This document shows, piece by piece, positions 6,065 to 11,530 of a stretch of DNA of 14,487 bases; positions within the stretch are counted from its first letter, which is position 1; every line of letters starts with the position of its first letter. The notes under the pieces were generated by a model. That model was given only the letters and a program-made list of their open reading frames with translations, did no database searches and was not told the DNA's origin. Where the stretch lies: the NCBI GenBank assembly GCA_016176845.1, contig JACOWJ010000021.1, positions 1-14,487 of the forward strand, read 5' to 3'. The position numbers were made by a program, and so were the translations under genes. This stretch comes from Nitrospinota bacterium (GTDB lineage: Bacteria > 2-12-FULL-45-22 > JACOWJ01).

Positions 6065-7195
6065 TTAAGACCGCTGGCCAGTGTCGAAGCGACGCTGCCA
6101 GGTGGGCTTCCACTCTTCCCCAGGCTGGCGAGGATGCCGGTAAGGGTGGGCGTAGACATAATCGGGGTAAGGGACTTGCCTGGCATGGGTGATGCCCTCT
6201 TTATAGGCCCGGATCAGCTCATCCTCCGCCGCATAGTCGAAGGAATCGTTGAGCTGTGTCTCCAGCTCCCCGCCGGGCTCAGGCCGGTTCTCCAGAAGCC
6301 ACTTCACGGAGCGCTCGATCGCCTCCTCCATCGGCACCACGTCCTGGTAACCTAACCGGATCTTGGCCTTGGTGATATCCTTAATTTGGTGCCCCGGGCC
6401 CCGCCAGAAGGGATGACAAGGCTTGGCCAGCTCATAGGGCATGCTCACCAGCTCCCAGTCATGGTTCATGATCCTGGCGATGTAATCGATGCGCTGCTTC
6501 AGCGTGATGGTCCGCTCATCGGTGACAAAGAAGATCTCTCCGGCTGATTCCTGGGGCTTATCGACCGCCAGCAGGATGAATTGTGCTGCATTCTCGACAT
6601 AGGCCTGGCTCTCCAGTTTTATGCCGCCATCCGCGATGACGTAGTGGGGCCTCTTGTCCAGAATGCGGCGGATAATACACCAGTCCCGCTCGCCCATCTG
6701 TCTGGGGCCATACAGGTAAGGATAGCGGAAGACCGTGGCTGAGTAATGGCCCTCGCGGTGGGCCCGGAGCACCACTTGCTCGCTCTCCTGCATCAGATAC
6801 CGGAAGCGGTCTGCGTTGGGATCATCCTGGGTAGGAGAGTCCTCGTTAACGGCCATCGGTTGCCCCAACGGGCCCCAGCGGGGATCATCGGGCCGGGCCA
6901 CCGCCCCACCTCCCGCCGAGATGAACCTCCCGGTCCGGCCCTTCATCACCTCCGCCGTTACCCGCAACCGGCCATAAGTGAAGACCGTCAGGTCAAAGGT
7001 GCGGTTTCCCAAGGCCTCTTCCAGGGTCTCCCGGAAATGGACATCGCCGTGGATATGCTCCACGGGACGGGAAAAATCGATCTCGTGGAAGCCCCCATGC
7101 ATGATGGTGACCTCATAGCCCCGGTCTAACAGGCCTTCCACGATGAAAGGCCCGGTGGGACCGGTGCCCCCCAGAACCAACGCCGTCTTTGTCAT
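6065..7195 (-). CDS. NAD(P)-dependent epimerase/dehydratase-like SDR protein
   Basis: A 376-residue extended or atypical SDR protein. An N-terminal Rossmann fold starts TALVLGGTGPTGPFIVEGLL with the glycine-rich GGTGPTG loop at 9-15. It continues with HIHGDVHFRETLEEAL (the 'GD' after strand 3), GRFISAGGGAVARP near 90-102 and VFRYPYLYGPRQ at 155-166, the 'R...YGP' signature of the epimerase/dehydratase group. The C-terminal half (from YVENAAQFILLAVDKP) is typical of the substrate domain. The usual YxxxK pair is not intact: at the expected place it reads YLMQE (133-137). That suggests a non-catalytic or atypical (isoflavone-reductase or CSP41-like) role rather than a sugar epimerase. Cytosolic, no signal peptide. 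Start: ATG preceded by AAGGGGGAAG. Substrate not predictable. Its 3' end faces the MITE-like element. Confidence 0.85.
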   Translation of the reverse strand: MTKTALVLGGTGPTGPFIVEGLLDRGYEVTIMHGGFHEIDFSRPVEHIHGDVHFRETLEEALGNRTFDLTVFTYGRLRVTAEVMKGRTGRFISAGGGAVARPDDPRWGPLGQPMAVNEDSPTQDDPNADRFRYLMQESEQVVLRAHREGHYSATVFRYPYLYGPRQMGERDWCIIRRILDKRPHYVIADGGIKLESQAYVENAAQFILLAVDKPQESAGEIFFVTDERTITLKQRIDYIARIMNHDWELVSMPYELAKPCHPFWRGPGHQIKDITKAKIRLGYQDVVPMEEAIERSVKWLLENRPEPGGELETQLNDSFDYAAEDELIRAYKEGITHARQVPYPDYVYAHPYRHPRQPGEEWKPTWQRRFDTGQRS

Positions 7196-7294
7196 GGCTT
7201 CCCCCTTTTTTCGCGTGAAATTCCTCGAAACCCTGAGGCATGAGGCCAGTCTACCCCAGTTAAAACTCCCATATGGCCTCTTGGACTGAAGAAT

Positions 7295-7573
7295 CTAAAT
7301 TCTTTCCAAGTCTTGAATGAACTGACTTACTTTGTTCTGCCAATGGTAGAATTCTTCATCCACTTGGTCCTTCGGGTAGTTCCCATCATAGGAATACGTA
7401 ATGTGCAACGTGCTGATGATCTGGCGAAATCGTTCTGAAAAAGGTTTAGGCAATGTCCGCCGGAGTTTGCCCCAACGTGAGTCATCTGCCGCCAAAGCGG
7501 TCATGGCAGCTTGACGTGCTACATGAAAAAGGGCATCGAAGGCTTGTCGGTACAACCTGTCTTTTACCAACAC
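7295..7573 (-). CDS. Small HEPN-domain-like protein
   Basis: A 92-residue, probably all-helical protein. The opening KDRLYRQAFDALFHVARQAA resembles the 'G.Y..A..RAYYA.FHAARAL' helix pair of HEPN (UPF0332-like) proteins, which often act as RNases in toxin-antitoxin pairs or as accessory nucleotide-binding helices. The tail YPKDQVDEEFYHWQNKVSQF matches the last HEPN helix. It is shorter than most HEPN proteins (about 120-140 aa), missing some 15-25 residues of the first helix, so it may be 5'-truncated. An in-frame TAG at about 7585-7587 blocks upstream extension. The start is GTG, with no ribosome site and a promoter placed so that the transcript would start at or beside the GTG. No MNT nucleotidyltransferase partner is visible. 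It lies 75 bases downstream of argJ and 99 bases upstream of the SDR gene. Confidence 0.6.
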   Translation of the reverse strand: MLVKDRLYRQAFDALFHVARQAAMTALAADDSRWGKLRRTLPKPFSERFRQIISTLHITYSYDGNYPKDQVDEEFYHWQNKVSQFIQDLERI

Positions 7574-7578
7574 GGGAG

Positions 7579-7607
7579 AATATCGCTAAAGGGCCTTTGG
7601 ATGTCAA
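7579..7607 (-). promoter_or_regulatory. Promoter for the HEPN-like gene (leaderless transcript likely)
   Basis: Minus strand TTGACA (7607-7602), 17-base spacer, GATATT (7584-7579). The -35 is a full consensus match; the -10 matches four of six. A start point six to seven bases downstream falls at about 7573, the G of the GTG start codon, so the mRNA would be leaderless. Confidence 0.45.
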
Positions 7608-7648
7608 GATGAGCGTTTGTGTCCGCTCCGAAAACAGGGCATTACCTC

Positions 7649-8824
7649 CTATGTGGAGTAATAGGCGTTCTCCTGGATATACCCCTCCGTGAGGTCGCAG
7701 CCCCAGACGGTGGCCTGCCCGGCCCCGACCCCCAGATCGACGGCAATGCGGACCTCATCGGCTTCCAGGTAACGGCGCAATTCCTCCAGGTCGAACTCCT
7801 GTGGAGTCCCTTCCCGAAAGACAACCGTTGGGCCAAAGGCGATGGTCGTCCGCTCGGGGCGGATCTCCTTCTCCTCGTAACATTTTCCCACGGCCATGCA
7901 GACTCGCCCCCAGTTGGGATCGCAGCCGTAGACGGCGGTCTTAACCAGGGGGGAATTAACCACCGCCTTCGCCACCCGCTTCGCCTGGCCGAAATCCCTT
8001 GCCCCGGAGACGGTGACCTCGATCAGCTTGCTGGCTCCTTCGCCGTCCCGGGCGATCTCTTTGGCCAGGTAGAGGCAGACTTCGTCGAGGGCCGCCTGGA
8101 AGCGGGTGGGATCGACCTCACCCGCCAGGCCGTTGGCCAGGAGCACGACGGTGTCACTGGTGCTGGTGTCGGTGTCGATGCTGATCATGTTGAACGACCG
8201 GTCCACGGCCTGCTGGAGCATCTCCTGGAGAACGGGCGAGGGAATGCGGGCATCGGTGAGGAGAAAGGCGAGCATGGTGGCCATGTTGGGCTCGATCATG
8301 CCGGCCCCCTTGGCGATGCCGTTGATCACCGCGTGATCGACCTTCCAGGCGATGTATTTCGGCCGTCGATCGGTGGTCATGATGGCGACCGCCACCTGTT
8401 CGAGGTTCTCCAGGCTGAGCTCCCCTTTGATTCCCTGGAGGCCCCGGCGGATCTTCTCGATCGGGAGTTGTCGGCCGATGATTCCGGTCGAGGAGGGGAG
8501 GACATCCCGATAGTCGATCCCCAGCTCGGAGGCGACCTGCTGCGTGACCTCGAGGGCGATCTCCAGCCCTCGAGGGCCCGTGGCCACGTTGGCGTTCTTG
8601 CTGTTGATCACCAGGGCCTGGAGATAGCCGTCGGCGATATGTTGCCGGCCCAGGATCACCGGCGCCCCAGCGAAGTGGCTCTGAGTGAAGACCGCGGCAG
8701 CGTTGGCCCGCACCTCGGAGAAGACGAGGGCCAGGTCGAGAGTCTCGTCCTTGATGCCGACGTTCCTGGCGGCCGTCAGGTATCCCTGGGCATAGTGAGG
8801 GAGTTTGGGGAGGGGCATAGCCAT
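7649..8824 (-). CDS. argJ: Glutamate N-acetyltransferase (ArgJ, ornithine acetyltransferase family)
   Basis: ArgJ transfers acetyl from N-acetylornithine to glutamate in the cyclic arginine pathway; bifunctional forms also use acetyl-CoA. The 391-aa precursor self-cleaves before a conserved Thr. Here KGAGMIEPNMATMLAF places that nucleophile at Thr183, and SSTGIIGRQLP (111-121) supplies the Thr-Gly oxyanion hole. Other landmarks are LALVFSE...VFTQSHFAGAPV, DTDTSTSDTV, CDPNWGR and the tail VDLGVGAGQATVWGCDLTEG. The usual ArgJ motif 'NSGNANACTG' reads NSKNANVATG (74-83), so a specialised paralogue such as a clavulanate-type OAT2 is possible, though ArgJ is likelier. Start: ATG at 8824 with AAAGGAT upstream. 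No other arg genes are adjacent. The gene lies downstream of the persulfide dioxygenase gene, across a repeat element with a hairpin, so it is probably transcribed separately. Confidence 0.9.
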   Translation of the reverse strand: MAMPLPKLPHYAQGYLTAARNVGIKDETLDLALVFSEVRANAAAVFTQSHFAGAPVILGRQHIADGYLQALVINSKNANVATGPRGLEIALEVTQQVASELGIDYRDVLPSSTGIIGRQLPIEKIRRGLQGIKGELSLENLEQVAVAIMTTDRRPKYIAWKVDHAVINGIAKGAGMIEPNMATMLAFLLTDARIPSPVLQEMLQQAVDRSFNMISIDTDTSTSDTVVLLANGLAGEVDPTRFQAALDEVCLYLAKEIARDGEGASKLIEVTVSGARDFGQAKRVAKAVVNSPLVKTAVYGCDPNWGRVCMAVGKCYEEKEIRPERTTIAFGPTVVFREGTPQEFDLEELRRYLEADEVRIAVDLGVGAGQATVWGCDLTEGYIQENAYYST

Positions 8825-8839
8825 CGGCCTATCCTTTTC

Positions 8840-9039
8840 AAATTAGGGAACAAGTTACAGGGAACAGGTTACAGGGGACAGGGTATAGGAACTCCCTATC
8901 CCTTGCTCATGGTCCCGCATTCATCGGAAAAGGAAACTCCTGGTTTATCGTCCAGGAATTTCCTTTTTCAGGGTACAGATTATAGGGCTTCTGCCCCCTG
9001 TTCCCTGTTCCCTGTTCCCTGTTCCCTGTCCCCTAATTT
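8840..9039. repeat. 200-bp inverted-repeat element built of AGGGAAC heptamers
   Basis: Two 44-base arms face each other: 8840-8883 and the reverse complement of 8996-9039. Both begin AAATTAGGG and run on as 7-base units; the right arm has four near-perfect TGTTCCC units, while the left alternates AGGGAAC with degenerate AGGTTAC-like units. The 112-base centre contains the hairpin at 8926-8969. The element fills almost all the gap between the persulfide dioxygenase and argJ. Confidence 0.75.
8926..8969. terminator. Strong hairpin, possible bidirectional terminator
   Basis: An 18-base stem GGAAAAGGAAACTCCTGG (8926-8943) pairs with CCAGGAATTTCCTTTTTC (8952-8969) around an 8-base loop with few mismatches. 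The A-rich left arm and T-rich right arm mimic the A-stem-T layout of intrinsic terminators in both directions. For minus-strand transcripts it would end the Uma2-persulfide dioxygenase message before argJ. There is no separate long T-run, so function is uncertain. Confidence 0.45.
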
Positions 9040-9043
9040 AACC

Positions 9044-10132
9044 CTATTCATCCCTCGTCACGGGAAGGTGCGCGGCGTTCCAGGCGAGCATGCCGCCGTC
9101 GAGGGAGTGGACCCGGGGGAATCCCGCAATGGTGAGAATCGCCGCCGCCGTGGCGGAGCGCCCGCCGCTCTTGCAGATCGTGACGATCTCGTGATCCTTG
9201 AGGGGGTCCAGCTCGTTCAGGCGGGCCGAGAGCTGTCCCACCGGGATTAAACGCGCACCCCGGATATGGCCGAGCTCTCCGACGAACTCCGCCAGCTCCC
9301 GGACGTCCAGGATCATGGGCGTTGCCATGGAAGCCAACTGATCGGAGAGCGCTTGCGGGGCGATGGTCTGCACGAGCTGGACGTTGACGCTCTCGGCGGT
9401 TCCCCGCACCTCGCAGGTGGGCGCGTCCACGGGAATCCAGACGGCCCGCGGGTCTGTCGCGCACGCGTAATTTGCCTGGAGGACTTCTTTCATCCATTCG
9501 GCCGGCCCCAGCTTGAGCGAGTCGAGCCAGGCCACATAGGCCTCTCGCGGCCAGGGGCGAAGCCGTTGGTTCGTGCGGCGCTCCTCCCCGAGCGTCGAGT
9601 GGCTGCGGCCATGGTAGTCGTGCGCGGGGAAGATCAGCAGGTCATCGGGCAGCCCCTTGAGCTTCTGGAGCGAGTCCCAGTGCTCGCCGGGATCGCCCCC
9701 GGGAAGGTCGGTGCGCCCGGCCCCCCCCTCTCCCAGGAACAAAAAATCGCCGGTCAACATCCGGTCGGGCAGGAACAGGGTCATGCTGTCCTGCGTGTGG
9801 CCGGGCGTATGGAGGACCCGGATCTCCAGCTTCCCCAGCGGCAGCACGTCCCCTTCGTCTACCCGCACGTCGGCGCAGCGGCAGGGGGCGTTCCGGTGCA
9901 TGACATAGGGTAGGCCGGTGCGATCTCTGAGGGCAGCGCCGCCGGAGATGTGGTCCGCGTGGGCGTGGGTATCGAGAATGTATTCGAGCGAGAGCCCTTG
10001 CCGCTCGAGCTCGCCCAGGTAATGATCCACCCGCTCCAGGACCGGGTCCACCAGCAGGGCATCGCGGCTCGCTTCATCTGCCACCAGATAGGTCTTGCAG
10101 CAGGAGCCCTCGTTGAGCTGTTCGAAGAACAT
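9044..10132 (-). CDS. Persulfide dioxygenase (ETHE1-type) - rhodanese fusion protein
   Basis: A 362-residue two-domain protein. Domain 1 (about 1-235) is a metallo-beta-lactamase fold of the ETHE1/persulfide dioxygenase type: DTHAHADHISGG (metal ligands and Asp at 56-61), HTPGHTQDS, TGDFLFLGEGGAGRTDL and PAHDYHGRSHSTLGEERRTN. It should oxidise glutathione persulfide to sulfite using mononuclear iron. Domain 2 (about 260-362) is a rhodanese with ILDVRE, HIRGARLIP and the active loop ICKSGGRSAT (catalytic Cys320), which moves sulfane sulfur. Such fusions (PRF proteins) are known in bacteria and combine sulfide/persulfide detoxification with thiosulfate chemistry. Start: the ATG at 10132 has GAGGAAA ten bases upstream; an in-frame TTG at 10138 overlaps the preceding gene and is less likely. 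The gene lies two bases after the Uma2 stop, so translation is probably coupled. Cytoplasmic, no signal peptide. Confidence 0.92.
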   Translation of the reverse strand: MFFEQLNEGSCCKTYLVADEASRDALLVDPVLERVDHYLGELERQGLSLEYILDTHAHADHISGGAALRDRTGLPYVMHRNAPCRCADVRVDEGDVLPLGKLEIRVLHTPGHTQDSMTLFLPDRMLTGDFLFLGEGGAGRTDLPGGDPGEHWDSLQKLKGLPDDLLIFPAHDYHGRSHSTLGEERRTNQRLRPWPREAYVAWLDSLKLGPAEWMKEVLQANYACATDPRAVWIPVDAPTCEVRGTAESVNVQLVQTIAPQALSDQLASMATPMILDVRELAEFVGELGHIRGARLIPVGQLSARLNELDPLKDHEIVTICKSGGRSATAAAILTIAGFPRVHSLDGGMLAWNAAHLPVTRDE

Positions 10133-10134
10133 GG

Positions 10135-10713
10135 TCAAATTTCCTCAAAAATGTCCGCCACCGCGATCCTCAATCCGGGAATCACCCGGCAGGGGATCTC
10201 TTCGTCCTCTCCGTAGCGGTAGGCCTCCTTCCACCTCTTGCCTTCGTTGAGGCGCACCTCGACCGTCCGCCTTCCGGGATCGACCAGCCAGAGCTCTTTC
10301 ACCTCCAGGGCCGCGTAGGAGTCGGCCTTGGTCAGCCGATCATGGTCGGCCGAGCCGGGCGAGAGGACCTCGACGACCAGGTCGGCGCTGCTGCGGGGTT
10401 TGCCCTTGAACCGGGACAGGCTCTCGCGGGAGAGGTAGAAGAGGTCCGGCTCCAGCCAGGTGTCCGGGTAATAGGTCCAGATGCCGCTGCGCGGAAAGAA
10501 GATCTGTCCTGGCTCTCCCAACCGTATCAGCTCCCGGATGATCAACCTGTTCAAGCAGCTTACAACGGGATCATGAATCTTCTCGTCTGGGGGGGGAACC
10601 ATAAAGAGGACTCCTCGGATGAGCTCGAGTTTATACCGGCCCTCAGGTTCGGGCAGTTCCCAAAACTCGTCCAGCGTATAGGTCTTCACCAACGGGGAGG
10701 TCGTTACCAGCAT
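10135..10713 (-). CDS. Uma2-family PD-(D/E)XK restriction-endonuclease-like protein (DUF820)
   Basis: A 192-residue protein beginning YTLDEFWELPEPEGRYKLEL and IRGVLFMVPPP, the standard Uma2 opening, with EPDLFYL (Asp90), DLVVEVLSPGSADHDRLTKA (Glu115, Lys129) and YAALEVKELWLVDP. These give a complete PD-(D/E)XK metal-binding set, so the fold appears catalytically competent. The biological role of Uma2 proteins is unknown; they are common, multi-copy and often next to mobile DNA. Start: the ATG at 10713 follows AAGGAGGTG. The open frame continues to 10857 but would translate the CRISPR-like repeat and the AAAC microsatellite, so it is not used. It is expressed from the promoter at 10864-10892 with an approximately 144-base leader, and is followed two bases after its stop by the persulfide dioxygenase gene. 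Confidence 0.88.
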   Translation of the reverse strand: MLVTTSPLVKTYTLDEFWELPEPEGRYKLELIRGVLFMVPPPDEKIHDPVVSCLNRLIIRELIRLGEPGQIFFPRSGIWTYYPDTWLEPDLFYLSRESLSRFKGKPRSSADLVVEVLSPGSADHDRLTKADSYAALEVKELWLVDPGRRTVEVRLNEGKRWKEAYRYGEDEEIPCRVIPGLRIAVADIFEEI

Positions 10714-10736
10714 GCCGACACCTCCTTCCTGGTTTG

Positions 10737-10764
10737 GTTTGTTTGTTTGTTTGTTTGTTTGTTT
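10737..10764 (+). repeat. (GTTT)7 microsatellite in the Uma2 leader
   Basis: Seven uninterrupted GTTT units; the last is also the first four bases of the CRISPR repeat at 10761. In the Uma2 message it reads (AAAC)7 just ahead of the Shine-Dalgarno. Unit-number changes would alter the spacing between the CRISPR-like hairpin and the ribosome site, but not the coding frame. Confidence 0.9.
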
Positions 10765-10792
10765 CAATCCACGCTCCCGCGCGGGGAGCGAC
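10761..10792 (-). CRISPR. Solitary CRISPR direct repeat (type I-C-like)
   Basis: Exactly 32 bases that read, on the minus strand, 5' GTCGCTCCCCGCGCGGGAGC then GTGGATTGAAAC 3'. This is the shape of type I-C repeats: GTCG start, 7-bp stem CGCTCCC/GGGAGCG around a CGCGC loop, and the ATTGAAAC tail that forms the crRNA 5' handle. No second full repeat, spacer array or cas gene lies in the window. A partial match, GTTTCGATCC at 10821-10830, starts 28 bases away and could be a badly decayed second repeat. The repeat lies within the predicted 5' UTR of the Uma2 operon, about 47 bases before the ATG. Confidence 0.8.
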
Positions 10793-10800
10793 GTCCCACA

Positions 10801-10835
10801 GAGCCGAAAACCTCCGAGAGGTTTCGATCCGGCTC
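10801..10835. repeat. Two-tier hairpin beside the CRISPR repeat
   Basis: GAGCCG (10801-10806) pairs with CGGCTC (10830-10835), and within it AAACCTC (10808-10814) pairs with GAGGTTT (10818-10824). The unpaired bases between the stems are few. In the Uma2 mRNA it would fold just upstream of the CRISPR-like hairpin. No T-run follows, so it is unlikely to be a terminator. Confidence 0.5.
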
Positions 10836-10863
10836 GATCCGATATCCGATATCCCATGTCTTA

Positions 10864-10892
10864 TTTTTATTGGAGCGAAGCAGAGGTGTCAA
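10864..10892 (-). promoter_or_regulatory. Promoter for the Uma2-persulfide dioxygenase operon
   Basis: Minus strand TTGACA (10892-10887), 17-base spacer, TAAAAA (10869-10864). The -35 is a full consensus match; the -10 matches four of six. A start near 10857 gives a leader of about 144 bases that contains the two-tier hairpin, the CRISPR-like repeat and the (AAAC) tract. Confidence 0.5.
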
Positions 10893-10939
10893 GGTCTGAT
10901 TCTCTGCTGGGGCCCTGATCATCCTTTTGGCCATCTGTA

Positions 10940-10957
10940 GCTACGACAGCTACGACA
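10940..10957 (-). repeat. Duplicated nonamer supplying tandem stop codons
   Basis: TGTCGTAGC is repeated twice in direct tandem (minus strand). The first copy supplies the TAG stop of the DUF355 gene (10950-10952). The second places another TAG in the same frame three codons on. It resembles in sequence the TAGCTCG array at 5834-5868. Confidence 0.65.
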
Positions 10958-11513
10958 ATTTATATCCGATCTTCCTCAGGAATTCTTTTCGCTCGCCCAC
11001 ATCCTTTTCCGTCTCGATCCCCTGGCTCTTCAGGCCATCGATGACCCCCAGGATCCCTCGCCCCTGCTCGGTCTCGGCCAGGATTACCTCCACCGGGTTG
11101 GCCGAGGCGCAGTAGATCCCACAAACCTCCGGCACGGCCTTCACGGCGTTGAGCACGTTGACGGGATAGGCCCCTTTGAGCAGGATGAGAAAGCAATGGC
11201 CTGCTCCCAAGGCATAGGTGTTGGTCTTGGCCAGCGCGACCAGCTCCGGGTCAGTGCCGCTGGCCCGCACCAGGCAGGGCCCGGACGACTCGCAAAACGC
11301 CAGCCCGAACTGGATGCCGGGGACGGCGTTCACCAGGGCCTCGTGGAGGTCCTCGACGGTCTTGATAAAGTGGGATTGACCCAGGATCAAGTTCAGCTCG
11401 TCGGGCTTCTGGATTTTTACCGTGAAAATGCCTGGGTCTTTCTGAAGGACCTTTTCATTTGCGGGGGCGATCAACCCTGGTTGGTCAGGATTGTTTAGGT
11501 TTACGATCTCCAT
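10950..11513 (-). CDS. Adenosine-specific kinase family protein (DUF355)
   Basis: A 187-residue member of the DUF355 / 'adenosine-specific kinase' family, mostly known from archaea and thermophilic or deep-branching bacteria, typically about 160 aa. Nearly the whole family core is visible: [100 protein letters not shown] and [14 protein letters not shown]. The first 30 residues ([13 protein letters not shown]...) are an extra, less conserved lead-in. Biochemical function is thinly supported; the name comes from family annotation, so nucleotide binding is likely but the reaction is unproven. Start: the ATG is preceded by AGGAGGAGAGG, which overlaps the stop of the upstream gene 17 bases away, so translation is probably coupled. 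The C-terminus YKLS ends in a repeated nonamer. Confidence 0.88.
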   Translation of the reverse strand: MEIVNLNNPDQPGLIAPANEKVLQKDPGIFTVKIQKPDELNLILGQSHFIKTVEDLHEALVNAVPGIQFGLAFCESSGPCLVRASGTDPELVALAKTNTYALGAGHCFLILLKGAYPVNVLNAVKAVPEVCGIYCASANPVEVILAETEQGRGILGVIDGLKSQGIETEKDVGERKEFLRKIGYKLS

Positions 11514-11530
11514 CGTCTGTTCCTCTCCTC

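Noticed and set aside
7612-7648. Twelve-codon ORF MPCFRSGHKRSS after argJ with AGGAGG next to its ATG
   Set aside because: The spacing of two bases is too short for normal initiation, and the stretch overlaps the end of argJ and the HEPN promoter.
7619-9250. A 543-codon open frame on the plus strand
   Set aside because: It is antisense to argJ and to the end of the persulfide dioxygenase gene, runs through the repeat element, and has a composition typical of the GC-rich shadow frame. Both minus-strand genes are clear family members.
10815-10835. tRNA T-arm look-alike (GAGGTTTCGATCC)
   Set aside because: No D-arm, anticodon arm or acceptor stem can be formed around it, and there is no CCA end. 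It is part of the two-tier hairpin.
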